In this document: positions 38,528 to 52,440 of the stretch, piece by piece
Layout: each line of letters begins with the position of its first letter
How positions within the stretch are numbered: the stretch's first letter is position 1
Origin: Calliopsis andreniformis
Lineage: Eukaryota > Arthropoda > Insecta > Hymenoptera > Andrenidae
NCBI RefSeq assembly: GCF_051401765.1
Contig: NW_027480493.1
Location: 1,984,001-2,048,000 of the forward strand
Length of the DNA: 64,000 nucleotides
Reading direction: 5' to 3'
Made by a program: the position numbers and the translations under genes
Notes under the pieces: model-generated
Database searches by the model: none
The model's input: the letters and a program-made list of their open reading frames with translations, nothing else
What the model was told of the DNA's origin: nothing

Positions 38528-40500
38528 TGAGGATTGAGGATGATAGCTGAGGGCTGAGGATTGAGGTATGCGGACTGAGGACTGAGGATTGAGGATTGAG
38601 AATTGAGGATTGAGGATTGAGGGTTGAAGATTGAGGATTGGTTATTGAGGATTGAAGAATGAGGATTGAGGGTTTATGGTTGAGGACTGAGGATTGCAGA
38701 TTGGGTATTGAGGATTGAGGATTGAAGATTGAGGATTAAGGATTGAGGATTGGGGATTGAGGATTGAGGATTGAAGGTTGAGTATTGAGGATTGAAGATT
38801 GACGTTTGAGGATTGAGGGTTGAGAATTGAGAATTGAGGATTGAGGGTTGAGGATTGAGGACGAGGACTGACGGTTGAGGATTGAGGTTTGAGGTTTGAT
38901 GATTGAGGATTGAGGACTGAGGTTTAAGGATTGAGGATTGAGGATGGAGGATGAGGGCTGAGGGTTGAGGATTGGGGTCTGAGTATTGAATACTGAGAAT
39001 TCAGGATATTCTATTGTGTATTGAGAATTGAGGATTGAGGGTTGCGTATTGAGCTCTGAGGATTGAGTATTGAGTATTGAGGTTTGAGGTTCGATGATTG
39101 AGGATTGAGGACTGAGGATTGAGGATTGAGGATTGAGGATTGAGCATTGAGGATTGAAGATTGAGGAGTGGGGATTGAGGATTGAAGATTGAGGATTAAG
39201 GATTTAGGATTGGGGATTGAGTATCTAGGATTGGAGATTGATTATTCAGGATTGAAGATTGAGGATTGAGGATTGAGGATTGAGAATTGAGAATTGAGGA
39301 TGAGGACTGAGGGTTGAGGATTGAGGTTTGAAGGATGAGGATTGAGGATTGAGGATTGAGGATTGAGGATTGAGGATTGAGGATTGAGTTATGAAGATTG
39401 AGTATTCATGACTCATGATTGAGGATTGAGGATTGAGGATTGAGGATTGAGGATTGAGGATTGACGATTGAGGATTGAAGATTGAGGATTGGGGATTGAG
39501 GATTGAGGATTGAGTATTGAGAATCGAAGATTGAGTATTGAGGATTGAAGATTGAGGTTTGAGGATTGAGGATTGAGCATGGAGGATGAGGGCTGAGTGT
39601 TGAGGATTGAGGTTTGAGTATTGAATACTGAGAGTTCAGGATATTCTATTGAGTATTGAGAGTTGAGGATTGATGGTTGAGTATTGAGGATTGAGGGTTG
39701 AGTATTGAGGATTGAGAATTGAGGATTGAGGATTGAAGATTGAGGATGAAGGATTGAGGATTGAGGATTGAGGATCTAGGATTGGAGATTGACTATTGAG
39801 GATTGTGGATTGAGTATTGAGGATTGAGGAACGAGTATTGAGGATTGAGGATGATGGCTGAGGGTTGAGGATTGTTGTTTGAGGAACGAGGATTGAGGAT
39901 TGAGGATTAAGGACTGCGGATTGACGATTGAGTATTGAAGATTGAGGATTGATGACTGAGGATTGAGGATTGAGGATTGAGGATTGAGGATTGAAGATTG
40001 AAGATTGAAGATTGAGTATTGAGGATTGAAGATTGAGGATTGAGGATTGACGATTGAGTATTGAGGATTGAGGAACGAGTATTGAGGATTGAGGATGATG
40101 GCTGAGGGTTGACGATTGATGTTTGAGGAACGAGGATTGAGGATTGAGGATTGAGGACTGCGGATTGACGATTGAGTATTGAAGATTGAGGATTGATGAC
40201 TGAGGATTGAGGATTGAGGATTGAGGATTGAGGATTGAAGATTGAAGATTGAAGATTGTGTATTGAGGATTGAAGATTGAGGATTGAGGATTGACGATTG
40301 AGTATCGAGTATTGAAGATTGATGACTGAGGATTGAGGATTGAGGATTGAGGATGATGGCTGAGTGTTGAGGATTGAGGTTTGAGGACTGAGGACTGAGG
40401 ATTGAGGATTGAGAATTGAGGATTGAGGATTGAGTGTTGAAGATTGAGGATTGGGTACTGAGGATTGAAGAATGAGGATTGAGGGTTGAAGGTTGAGGAC
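37697..40500 (+). repeat. 9.5-kb-offset duplicated block, copy 2
   Basis: Copy of 28,165 onward at offset 9,532, overlapping the end of the 2,127-bp unit. Near 40,550 it lacks 98 bp (14 words) present at about 31,018-31,115, so the offset falls to 9,434. The A at 40574 has GAATAC in place of GAATTC. Confidence 0.87.
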
Positions 40501-40734
40501 TGAGGATTGCAGATTGGGTATTGAGGATTGAGGATTGAAGATTGAGGATTGAGGTTTGAGTATTGAATACTGAGAATACAGGATATTCTATTGAGTATTG
40601 AGAATTGAGGATTGATGGTTGCGTATTGAGGATTGAGGATTGAGTATTGAGTATTGAGGGTTGAAGGTTGAGGATTGGGGATTGAGGATTGAGGATTGAG
40701 AATTGAGAATCGAAGATTGAGTATTGAGGATTGA

Positions 40735-41767
40735 GCATTGAGGATTGAGGATTGAAGATTGAGGATTAAGGATTGAGGATTGGTGATTGAGGATCTAGGA
40801 TTGGAGATTGACTATTGAGGATTGAGGATTGTGTATTGAGGATTGAGGAACGAGGATTGAGGATGGAGGATGAGGGCTGAGGGTTGAGGATTGAGGTTTG
40901 AGTATTGAATACTGAGAATTCAGGATATTCTATTGAGTATTGAGAATTGAGGATTGTTGGTTGCGTATTGAGGACTGAGGATTGAGTATTGAGTATTGAG
41001 GTTTGAGGTTCGATGATTGAGGATTGAGTCCTGAGGATTGAGGATTGAGGATTGAGGATTGAGCATTGAGGATTGAAGATTGAGGAATGGGGATTGAGGA
41101 TTGAAGATTGAGGATTAAGGATTGAGGATTGGGGATTGAGTGTCTAGGATTGGAGATTGATTATTCAGGATTGAAGATTGAGGATTGAGGTTTGAGGATT
41201 GAGAATTGAGAATTGAGGATGAGGACTGAGGGTTGAGGATTGAGGTTTGAAGAATGAGGATTGAGGATTGAGTATTGAGGATTGAGGATTGAGGATTGAG
41301 TATTGAGGATTGAGTTTTGAAGGTTGAGTATCCATGACTGATGATTGAGGATTGAGGATTGAGGATTGAGGATTGAAGGATGAGAATTGATGATTGAGGA
41401 TTGAGGACTGAGGATTGAGGATTGAGGATTGAGGATTGAGGATTGAGGCTTGAAGATTGAGGATTGGGGATTGAGGATTGAGGATTGAGGATTGAGGATC
41501 GAAGATTGAGTATTGAGGATTGAAGATTGAGGTTTGAGGATTGAGGATTGAGGATGGAGGATGAGGGCTGGGGGTTGAGGATTGAGGTTTGAGCATTGAA
41601 TACTGACAATTCAGGATATTCTATTGAGTATTGAGAATTGAGGATTGATGGTTGCGTATTGAGGATTGAGGATTGAGTACTGAGTATTGAGGGTTGAAGA
41701 TTGAGGATTGGGGATTGAGGATTGAGGATTGAGAATTGAGAATCGAAGATTGAGTATTGAGGATTGA
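40735..41767 (+). repeat. 1,033-bp segment absent from the 31-kb copy
   Basis: Changes the offset between the 28-35 kb and 38-44 kb copies from 9,434 to 10,467. It holds A elements 40916 and 41607 and three 6-bp words; 1,033 equals 148 x 7 minus 3. Both borders lie in the same word series (containing GAGAATC), consistent with exchange between direct repeats. The A at 41607 has CAATTC. Confidence 0.82.
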
Positions 41768-44440
41768 AGATTGAGGTTTGACGATTGAGGATTGAGGATG
41801 GAGGATGAGGGCTGAGGGTTGAGGATTGAGGTTTGAGTATTGAATACTGAGAATTCAGGATATTCTATTGAGTATTGAGAGTTGAGGATTGATGGTTGCG
41901 TACTGAGGATTGAGGCATGAGTATTGAGTATTGAGGGTTGAAGATTGAGGTTTGAGGATTGAGGATTGAGAATTGAGGATGAGGACTGAGGTTTGAGGAT
42001 TGAGGTTTGAGGAACGAGGATTGAGGATTGAGAATTGAGGACTGAGAATTGAGAATCGAAGATTGAGTATTGAGGATTGAAGATTGAGGTTTGAAGATTG
42101 AGGATTGAGTATTGAGGATTGAGGAACGAGTATTGAGGATTGAGGATGATGGCTGAGGGTTGAGGATTGATGTTTGAGGAACGAGGATTGAGGATTGAGG
42201 ATTGAGGACTGCGGATTGACGATTGAGCATTGAAGATTGAGGATTGATGACTGAGGATTGAGGATTGAGGATTGAGGATTGAGGATTGAAGATTGAAGAT
42301 TGAAGATTGAGTATTGAGGATTGAAGATTGAGGATTGAGGATTGTCGATTGAGTATTGAATATTGAAGATTGATGACTGAGGATTGAGGATTGAGGATAG
42401 AGGATTGAGGATTGAGGATTGAGGATGATGGCTGAGTGTTGAGGATTGAGGTTTGAGGACTGAGGACTGAGGATTGAGGATTGCGAATTGAGGATTGAGG
42501 ATTGAGGGTTGAAGATTGAGGATTGGGTATTGAGGATTGAAGAATGAGGATTGAGGGTTGAAGGTTGAGGACTGAGGATTGCAGATTGGGTATTGAGGAT
42601 TGAGGATTGAAGATTGAGGATTAAGGATTGAGGATTGAGGATTGAAGATTGAGGATTAAGGATTGAAGATTGAGGTTTGAGGATTGAGGATTGAGCATGG
42701 AGGATGAGGGCTGAGGGTTGAGGACTGAGGTTTGAGTATTGAATACTGAGAATTCAGGATATTCTATTGAGTATTGAGAGTTGAGGATTGATGGTTGAGT
42801 ATTGAGGACTGAGGGTTGAGTATTGAGGATTGAAGAGTGACGTTTGAGGATTGAGGATTGACGATTGAGTATTGAATATTGAAGATTGATGACTGAGGAT
42901 TGAGGATTGAGGATAGAGGATTGAGGATTGAGGATTGAGGATGATGGCTGAGTGTTGAGGATTGAGGTTTGAGGACTGAGGACTGAGGATTGAGGATTGA
43001 GGATTGAGGAACGAGGATTGAGGATTGAGAATTGAGGACTGGGGATTGACGATTGAGTATCTAGGATTGAGGAACGAGGATTGACGATTGAGGATTGAGT
43101 ATTGAGGATTGGGTATTGAGGATTGAAGATTGAGCATTGAGGATTGAAGATTGATGATTGAGGATTGAGGATTGTGGATTGTGGATTGAGGGTTGAGGAT
43201 TGAAGATTGAGTATTGAGGATTGAAGATTGAGTGTTCAGGATTGAAGATTGAGGATTGAGGATTGAGACTTGAGGATTGAGGATTGAGGATTGAAGATTG
43301 AGGATTGGGGATTGAGGATTGAGGATTGAGGATTGAGTATTGAGGATTGAGAATTGAGGGTTGAGGATTGATGTTTGAGGAACGAGGATTGAGGATTGAG
43401 GATTGAGGACTGCGGATTGACGATTGAGTATTGAAGATTGAGGATTGATGACTGAGGATTGAGGATTGAGGGTTGAGGATTGAGGATTGAAGATTGAAGA
43501 TTGAAGATTGAGTATTGAGGATTGAAGATTGAGGATTGAGGATTGAGGATTGAGGATTGAGGATTGAAGGTTGAGAATTGATGATTGAGGATTGAGGATT
43601 GAGGATTGAGGATGGAGGATGTAGGCTGAGGGTTGAGGATTGAGGATGGAGGATGCGGGCTGAGGGTTGAGGATTGAGGTTTGAGTATTGAATACTGAGA
43701 ATTCAGGATATTCTATTGAGTATTGTGAATTGAGGATTGATGGTCGAGTATTGAGGATTGAGGATTGAGTATTGAGGATTGAAGATTGAGGTTTGAGGAT
43801 TGAGGATTCAGAATTGAGGATGAGGACTGAGGGTTGAGGATTGAGGTTTGAGGAACGAGGATTGAGGTTTGAGAATTGAGGACTGAGGATTGACGATTGA
43901 GTATTGAGGATTGAGGATTGATGACTGAGGATAGAGGATTGAGGATTGAGGATTGGGTATTGAGGATTGAAGAATGAGGATTGACGATTCAGGATTGAGG
44001 ATTGAGGACTGAAGATTGAGGCTTGAGGATTGAGGATTGAGGATTGAAGATTGAGGATTGGGGATTGAGGATTGAGGATTGAGGATTGAGTATTGAGGAT
44101 TGAGAATTGAGGATTGAGGATTGAAAATTGAGGATTAAGGATTGAGGATTGGGGATTGAGGATCTAGGATTGGAGATTGACCATTGAGGATTGAGGATTG
44201 AGGTTTGAGGATTGAGGAACGAGGATTGAGGATTGAGGATGATGGCTGAGGGATGAGGATTGATGTTTGAGGAACGAGGATTGAGGATTGAGGATTGAGG
44301 ACTGCGGATTGACGATTGAGTACTGAAGATTGAGGATTGATGACTGAGGATTGAGGATTGAGTATTGAGGATTGAGGATTGAGGATTGAAGATTGATGAT
44401 TGAGTATTGAGGATTGAAGATTGAGGATTGAGGATTCAGG
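41768..44440 (+). repeat. Copy of 31.3-35 kb (offset 10,467)
   Basis: A elements 41851 and 42750 correspond to 31384 and 32283. Near 43,360 about 139 bp are missing relative to 32.9-33.0 kb, so the A at 43699 is 10,328 bp from 33371. Only one 1,478-bp unit is present here. Confidence 0.83.
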
Positions 44441-44930
44441 ATTGAGGATGGAGGATGAGGGCTGAGGGTTGAGGATTGAGGTTTGAGTATTGAATACTGA
44501 GAATTCAGGATATTCGATTGAGTATTGAGAATTGAGGATTGATGGTTGAGTATTGAGGATTGAGGATTGAGTATTGAAGATTGAAGATTGAGGTTTGAGG
44601 ATTGAGGATTGAAGATTGAGGATTGAGGACTGAGGATTGAGGATGGAGGATGAGGGCTGAGGGTTGAGGATTGAGATTTGAGTATTGAATACTGAGAATT
44701 CAGGATATTCTATTGAGTATTGAGAATTGAGGATTGATGGTTGAGTATTGAGAACTGAGGATTGACTATTAAGGATTGAAGATTGAGGTTTGAGTATTGA
44801 ATACTGAGAATTCAGGATATTCGATTGAGTATTGAGAATTGAGGATTGATGGTTGAGTATTGAGGATTGAGGATTGAGTATTGAGTATTGAAGATTGAAG
44901 ATTGAGGTTTGAGGATTGAGGATTGAGAAT
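44441..44930 (+). repeat. Cluster of three A elements
   Basis: A elements at 44501, 44696 and 44808, spaced 195 and 112 bp (112 is 16 words), the tightest cluster in the window. The first and third carry TTCGATT in word 5 and share their right flanks; the middle one has TTCTATT. A small local duplication with an interposed copy is the likely history. Confidence 0.82.
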
Positions 44931-46334
44931 TGAGGGTGAGGACTGAGGGTTGAGGACTGAGGATTGACGATTGAGTATTGAGGATTGAGGATTGATGACT
45001 GAGGATTGAGGATTGAGTATTGAGGATTGGGTATTGAGGATTGAAGGTTGAGTATTGAGGATTGAAGGTTGATGATTGAGGATTGAGGATTGTGGATTGT
45101 GGATTGAGGGTTGAGGATTGAAGATTGAGTATTGAGGATTGAAGATTGAGTATTCAGGATTGAAGATTGAGGATTGAGGATTGAGACTTGAGGATTGAGG
45201 ATTGAGGATTGAAGATTGAGGATTGGGGATTGAGGATTGAGTATTGAGGATTGAGTATTGAGGATTGAGAATTGAGGATTGAGGATTGAAGATTGAGGAT
45301 TAAGGATTGAGGATTGGGGATTGAGGATCTAGGATTGGAGATTGACTATTGAGGATTGAGGATTGAGTATTGAGGATTAAGGAACGAGGATTGAGGATTG
45401 AGGATTGAGGATTGAGGATGATGGCTGAGTGTTGAGGATTGAGGTTTGAAGACTGAGGACTGAGGATTGAGGATTGAGAATTGAGGATTGAGGATTGAGG
45501 GTTGAAGATTGAGGATTGGGTATTGAGGATTGAAGAATGAGGATTGAGGGTTGAAGGTTGAGGACTGAGGATTGCAGATTGGGTATTGAGGATTGAGGAT
45601 TGAACATTGAGGATTAAGGATTGAGGATTGAGGATTGAAGATTGAGGATTAAGGATTGAGGATTGGGGATTGAGGATTGATGATTGAAGGTTGAGTATTG
45701 AGGATTGAAGATTGACGATTTAGGTTTGAGTATTGAATACTGAGAATTCAGGATATTCTATTGAGTATTGAGAATTGAGGATTGACGGTTGCGTATTGAG
45801 GATTGAGGATTGAGTATTGAGTATTGAGGGTTGAAGGTTGAGGATTGGGGATTGAGGATTGAGGATTGAGATTTGAGAATCGATGATTGAGTATTGAGGA
45901 TTGAGAATTGAGGATTGAGGATTGAAGATTGAGGATTAAGGATTGAGGATTGGGGATTGAGGCTCTAGGGTTGGAGATTGACTATTGAGGATTGAGGATT
46001 GTGTATTGAGGATTGAGGAACGAGGATTGAGGATGGAGGATGAGGGCTGAGGGTTGAGGATTGAGGTTTGAGTATTGAATACTGAGAATTCAGGATATTC
46101 TGTTGAGTATTGAGAATTGAGGATTGTTGGTTGCGTATTGAGGACTGAGGATTGAGTATTGAGTATTGAGGTTTGAGGTTCGTTGATTGAGGATTGAGGA
46201 CTGAGGATTGAGGATTGAGGATTGAGGATTGAGGATTGAGCATTGAGGATTGAAGATTGAGGACTGGGGATTGAGGATTGAAGATTGAGGATTAAGGATT
46301 GAGGATTGGGGATTGAGTATCTAGAATTGGAGAT
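44931..46334 (+). repeat. Block sharing 5,170-bp offset with 40.3-41.2 kb
   Basis: A elements 45744 and 46086 (342 bp apart) correspond to 40574 and 40916, both pairs at offset 5,170. Word 5 of 46086 is TTCTGTT. The left part (45.0-45.4 kb) follows the word order of 32.6-33.0 kb. No landmark other than A and C is present. Confidence 0.78.
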
Positions 46335-46980
46335 TGATTATTCAGGATTGAAGATTGAGGATTGAGGATTGAGGATTGAGAATTGAGAATTGAGGATGAG
46401 GACTGAGGGTTGAGGATTGAGGTTTGAAGAATGAGGATTGAGGATTGAGTATTGAGGATTGAGGATTGAGGATTGAGTATTGAGGATTGAGTTATGAAGA
46501 TTGAGTATCCATGACTGATGATTGAGGATTGAGGACTGAGGATTGAGGATTGACGATTGAAGGATGAGAATTGATGATTGAGGATTGAGGATTGAGGATT
46601 GAAGATTGAGGATTGAGGATTGAGGATTGAAGATTGAGGATTGGGGATTGAGGATTGATTATTCAGGATTGAAGATTGAGGATTGAGGATTGAGGATTGA
46701 GAATTGAGAATTGAGGATGAGGACTGAGGGTTGAGGATTGAGGTTTGAAGATTGAGGATTGAGGATTGAGGATTGAGGATTGAGGATTGAGGATTGAGTA
46801 TTGAGGATTGAGTTATGAAGATTGAGTATTCATGACTGATGATTGAGGATTGAGGATTGAGGATTGACGATTGAGGATTGAAGATTGAGAATTGATGATT
46901 GAGGATTGAGGATTGAGAATTGAGGATTGAGGATTGAGGATTGAGGATTGAAGATTGAGGATTGAGGATTGAGGATTGAA
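46335..46980 (+). repeat. 322-bp local tandem duplication
   Basis: The tail of phrase C (GATTATTCAGG) at 46335 recurs at 46657, and phrase F near 46,489 recurs near 46,810. The period is about 322 bp, 46 words. The second phrase F reads GTATTCATG, the first GTATCCATG. Confidence 0.78.
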
Positions 46981-49900
46981 GATTGAGGATTGGGGATTGA
47001 GGATTGAGCATTGAGAATTGAGAATCGAAGATTGAGTATTGAGGATTGAAGATAGAGGTTTGAGAATTGAGGATTGAGAATGGAGGATGAGGGCTGAGGG
47101 TTGAGGATTGAGGTTTGAGTGTTGAATACTGAGAATTCAGGATATTCTATTGAGTATTGGGAATTGAGGATTGATGGTTGCGTATTGAGGATTGAGGATT
47201 GAGTATTGAGTATTGAGAGTTGAAGGTTGAGGATTGGGGATTGAGGATTGAGGATTGAGAATTGAGAATCGAAGATTGAGTATTGAGGATTGAAGATTGA
47301 GGTTTGAGGATTGAGGACTGAGGATGGAGGATGAGGGCTGAGGGTCGAGGATTGAGGTTTGAGTATTGAATACTGAGAATTCAGGATATTCTATTGAGTA
47401 TTGAGAATTGAGGATTGATGGTTGCGTATTGAGGATTGAGGATTGAGTATTGAGTATTGAGGATTGAAGATTGAGGTTTGAGGATTGAGGATTGATAATT
47501 GAGGATGAGGAATGAGGGTTGAGGATTGAGGTTTGAGGAACGAGGATTGAAAATTGAGAATTGAGGACTGAGGATTGAGGATTGAGGATTGAGGATTGAG
47601 GATTGAGGATGATGGCTGAGTGTTGAGGATTGAGGTTTGAGGACTGAGGATTGAGGATTGAGAATTGAGTATTGAGGATTGAAGATTGACGATTGAGTAT
47701 TGAGTATTGAGGATTGAAGACTGTGTATTGAGGTTTGAAGATTGAGGATTAAGGATTGAGGATTGGGGATTGAGGATCTAGGATTGGAGATTGATTATTC
47801 ACGATTGAAGATTGAGGATTGAGGATTGAGGATTGAGAATTGAGAATTGAGGATGAGGACAGAGGGTTGAGGATTGAGGTTTGAAGAATGAGGATTGAGG
47901 ATTGAGGATTGAGGATTGAGGATTGAGGATTGAAGATTGAGTTATGAAGATTGAGTATTCATGACTCATGATTGAGGATTGAGGATTGAGGATTGAGGAT
48001 TGAGGATTGAGGATTGAAGATTGAGTATTGATGATTGAGGATTGAGGATTGAGGATTGAGGATTGAGGATTGAGGATTGAGGATTGAAGATTGAGAATTG
48101 GGGATTGAGGATTGAGGATTGAGAATTGAGAATCGAAGATGGAGTATTGAGGATTGAAGATTGAGGTTTGAGGATTGAGGATTGAGCATGGAGGATGAGG
48201 GCTGAGGGTTGAGGACTGAGGTTTGAGTATTGAATACTGAGAATTCAGGATATTCTATTGAGTATTGAGAGTTCAGGATTGATGGTTGAGTATTGAGGAC
48301 TGAAGGTTGTGTATTGAGGATTGAAGAGTGAGGTTTGAGGATTGAGGATTGAGAATTGAGGATGAGGACTGAGCGTTGAGGATTGAGGTTTGAGGAACGA
48401 GGATTGAGGATTGAGAATTGAGGACTGGGGATTGACGATTGAGTATCTAGGATTGAGGAACGAGGATTGAGGATTGAGAATTGAGGACTGAGGATTGACG
48501 ATTGAGTATTGAGGATTGAGGATTGATGACTGAGGATTGAGGATTGAGTATTGAGGATTGGGTATAGAGGATTGAAGATTGAGTATTGAGGATTGAAGGT
48601 TGATGATTGAGGATTGAGGATTGTGGATTGTGGATTGAGGGTTGAGGATTGAAGATTGAGTATTGAGGATTGAAGATTGAGTATTCAGGACTGAAGATTG
48701 AGGATTGAGGATTGAGACTTGAGGATTGAGGATTGAGGATTGATGATTGAGGATTGGGGATTGAGGATTGAGGATTGAGGATTGAGTATTGAGGTTTGAG
48801 AATTGAGGATTGAGGATTGAAGATTGAGGATTAAGAATTGAGGATTGGGGATTGAGGATCTAGGATTGGAGATTGACTATTGAGGATTGAGGATTGAGTA
48901 TTGAGGATTAAGGAACGAGGATTGAGGATTGAGGATGATGGCTGAGGTTGAGGATTGATGTTTGAGGAACGAGGATTGAGGATTCAGGATTGAGGACTGC
49001 GGATTGACGATTGTGTATTGAAGATTGAGGATTGATGACTGAGGATTGAGGATTAAGGATTGAGGATTGAGGATTGAAGATTGAAGATTGAAGATTGAGT
49101 ATTGAGGATTGAAGATTGAGGATTGAGGATTGAGGATTGAGGATGGAGGATGAGGGCTGAGGGTTTATGATTGAGGTTTGAGTATTGAATACTGAGAATT
49201 CAGGATATTCTATTGAGTATCGAGAATTGAGGATTGATGGTTGAGTATTGAGGATTGAGGATTGAGTATTGAGGATTGAGGATTGAGGTTTGGGGATTGA
49301 GGATTGAGAATTGAGGATGAGGACTGAGGGTTGAGGATTGAGGTTTGAGGAACGATGATTGAGGATTGAGAATTGAGGTCTGAGGATTGACGATTGAGTA
49401 TTGACGATTGAGTATTGAGTATTGAAGATTGATGACAGAGGATTGAGGATTGAGGATTGAGGATTGAGGATTGAGGATTGAGGAAGATGGCTGAGTGTTG
49501 AGGATTGAGGTTTGAGGACTGAGGACTGAGGATTGAGGAGTGAGAATTGAGGATTGAGGATTGAGGGTTGAAGATTGAGGATTGGGTATTGAGGATTGAA
49601 GAATGAGGATTGAGGGTTGAGGGTTGAGGACTGAGGATTTCAGATTGGGTAGTGAGGATTGAGGATTGAAGATTGAGGATTGAGGATTGAGGATTGAGAA
49701 TTGAGAATTGAGGATGAGGACTGAGGGTTGAGGATTGAGGATTGAAGAATGAGGATTGAGGATTGAGGATTGAGGATTGAGGATTGAGCATTGAGGATTG
49801 AGTTATGAAGATTGAGTATTCATGACTGATGATTGAGGATTGAGGATTGAGGATTGAGAATTGAGGATTGAGGATTGAGGATTGAAGATTGAGTATTGAT

Positions 49901-50681
49901 GATTGAGGATTGAGGATTGAGGATTGAGGATTGAGGATTGAGTTATGAAGATTGAGTATTCATGACTCATGATTGAGGATTGAGAATTGAGGATTGAGGA
50001 TTGAGGATTGAGGATTGAGGATTGAAGATTGAGTATTGACGATTGAGGATTGAGTATTGATGATTGAGGATTGAGGATTGAGGATTCAGGATTGAGGATT
50101 GAGGATTGAAGATTGAGGATTGGGGATTGAGGATTGAGGATTGAGAATTGAGAATCGAAGATTGAGTATTGAGGATTGAAGATTGAGGATTGAGGATTGA
50201 GGATTGAGCATGGAGGATGAGGGCTGAGTGTTGAGGATTGAGGTTTGAGTATTGAATACTGAGAATTCAGGATATTGTATTGAGTATTGAGAGTTGAGGA
50301 TTGATGGTTGAGTATTGAGGATTGAGGGTTGAGTATTGAGGATTGAGAATTGAGGATTGAGGATTGAAGATTGAGGATGAAGGATTGAGGATTGGGGATT
50401 GAGGATCTAGGATTGGAGATTGACTATTGAGGATTGAGGATTGAGTATTGAGGATTGAGGAACGAGTATTGAGGATTGAGGATGATGGCTGAGGGTTGAG
50501 GATTGATGTTTGAGGAACGAGGATTGAGGATTGAGGATTGAGGACTGCGGATTGACGATTGAGTATTGAAGATTGAGGATTGATGACTGAGGATTGATGA
50601 TTGAGGATTAAGGATTGAGGATTGAAGATTGAAGATTGAAGATTGAGTATTGAGGATTGAAGATTGAGGATTGATGATCGA
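46861..50681 (+). repeat. 10.85-kb-offset duplication, copy 1
   Basis: Collinear with 57,707 onward at offset 10,846. A elements 47133, 47377, 48241, 49196 and 50263 correspond to 57979, 58223, 59087, 60042 and 61109. Private changes are shared, for example GATATTGTATTG after the A at 50263 and 61109. By eye I saw only about eight single-base differences in 4.6 kb, so this is among the youngest duplications here. Confidence 0.9.
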
Positions 50682-52440
50682 CGATTGAGTATTGAGGATT
50701 GAGGAACGAGTATTGAGGATTGAGGATGATGGCTGAGGGTTGAGGATTGATGTTTGAGGAACGAGGATTGAGGATTGAGTATTGAGGACTGCGGATTGAC
50801 GATTGAGTATTGAAGATTGAGGATTGATGACTGAGGATTGAGGATTGAGGATTGAGGATTGAGTATTGAGGATTGAAGATTGAAGATTGAAGATTGAGTA
50901 TTGAGGATTGAAGATTGAGGATTGAGGATTGACGATTGAGTATTGAGTATTGAAGATTGATGACTGAGGATTGAGGATTGAGGATTGAGGATTGAGGATT
51001 GAGGATTGAGGATGATGGCTGAGTGTTGAGGATCGAGGATTGAGGATTGAAGATTGAGGATTAAGGATTGAGGATTGGGGATTGAGGATTGATGATTGAA
51101 GGTTGAGTATTGAGGATTGAAGATTGACGATTGAGGTTTGAGTATTGAATACTGAGAATTCAGGATATTCTATTGAGTATTGAGAATTGAGGATTGATGG
51201 TTGCGTATTGAGGATTGAGGATTGAGTATTGAGTATTCGAGGGTTGAAGGTTGAGGATTGGGGATCGAGGATTGAGGATTGAGAATTGAGAATCGAAGAT
51301 TGAGTATTGAGGATTGAGAATTGAGGATTGAGGATTGAAGATTGAGGATTAAGGATTGAGGATTGGTGATTGAGGATCTAGGATTGGAGATTGACTATTG
51401 AGGATTGAGGATTGTGTATTGAGGATTGAGGAACGAGGATTGAGGATGGAGGATGAGGGCTGAGGGTTGAGGATTGAGGTTTGAGTATTGAATACTGAGA
51501 ATTCAGGATATTCTAAAGAGTATTGAGAATTGAGGATTGATGGTTGCGTATTGAGGATTGAGGATTGAGTATTGAGTATTGAGGGTTGAAGATTGAGGAT
51601 TGGGGATTGAGGATTGAGGATTGAGAATTGAGAATCGAAGATTGAGTATTGAGGATTGAAGATTGAGGTTTGAGGATTGAGGATTGAGGATTGAGGATGG
51701 AGGATGAGGGCTGAGGGTTGAGGATTGAGGTTTGAGTATTGAATACTGAGAATTCAGGATATTCTATTGAGTATTGAGAATTGAGGATTGATGGTTGCGT
51801 ATTGAGGATTGAGGCATGAGTATTGAGTATTGAGGGTTGAAGTTTGAAGTTTGAGGTTTGAGGATTGAGGATTGAGAATTGAGGATGAGGACTGAGGGTT
51901 GAGGATTGAGGTTTGAGGAACGAGGATTGAGGATTGAGAATTGAGGACTGAGAATTGAAAATCGAAGATTGAGTATTGAGGATTGAAGATTGAGGTTTGA
52001 GGATTGAGGATTGAGGATGGAGGATGAGGGCTGAGGGTTGAGGATTGAGGTTTGAGTATTGAATACTGAGAATTCAGGATATTCTATTGAGTATTGAGAA
52101 TTGAGGATTGATGGTTGCGTATTGAGGACTGAGGATTGAGTATTCAGTATTGAGGTTTGAGGTTCGATGATTGAGGATTGAGGACTGAGGGTTGAGGATT
52201 GAGGATTGAGGATTGAGCACTGAGGATTGAAGATTGAGGACTGGGGATTGAGGATTGAAGATTGAGGATTAAGGATTGAGGATTGGGGATTGAGTATCTA
52301 GGATTGGAGATTGATTATTCAGGATTGAAGATTGAGGATTGATGACTGAGGATTGAGGATTGAGGATTGAGGATTGAGGATTGAAGATTGAAGATTGAAG
52401 ATTGAGTATTGAGGATTGAAGATTGAGGACTGAGGATTGA
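50682..52440 (+). repeat. 1,759-bp tandem duplication, unit 1
   Basis: A elements 51156, 51499, 51750 and 52070 recur at 52915, 53258, 53509 and 53829, all exactly 1,759 bp on. The unit has six 6-bp words and one 8-bp word (near 51,236), and 1,759 equals 252 x 7 minus 5. The A at 51499 is a recombinant (see findings). Confidence 0.9.

Noticed and set aside
39776..40738. Longest - strand open frame, 320 codons, as a protein-coding gene
   Set aside because: It is a direct translation of the heptamer: stops are absent from all three - frames for the same reason, it begins at a chance CAT and ends in a phrase C word (CTA), and it has no domain beyond SSILNPQ repeats.
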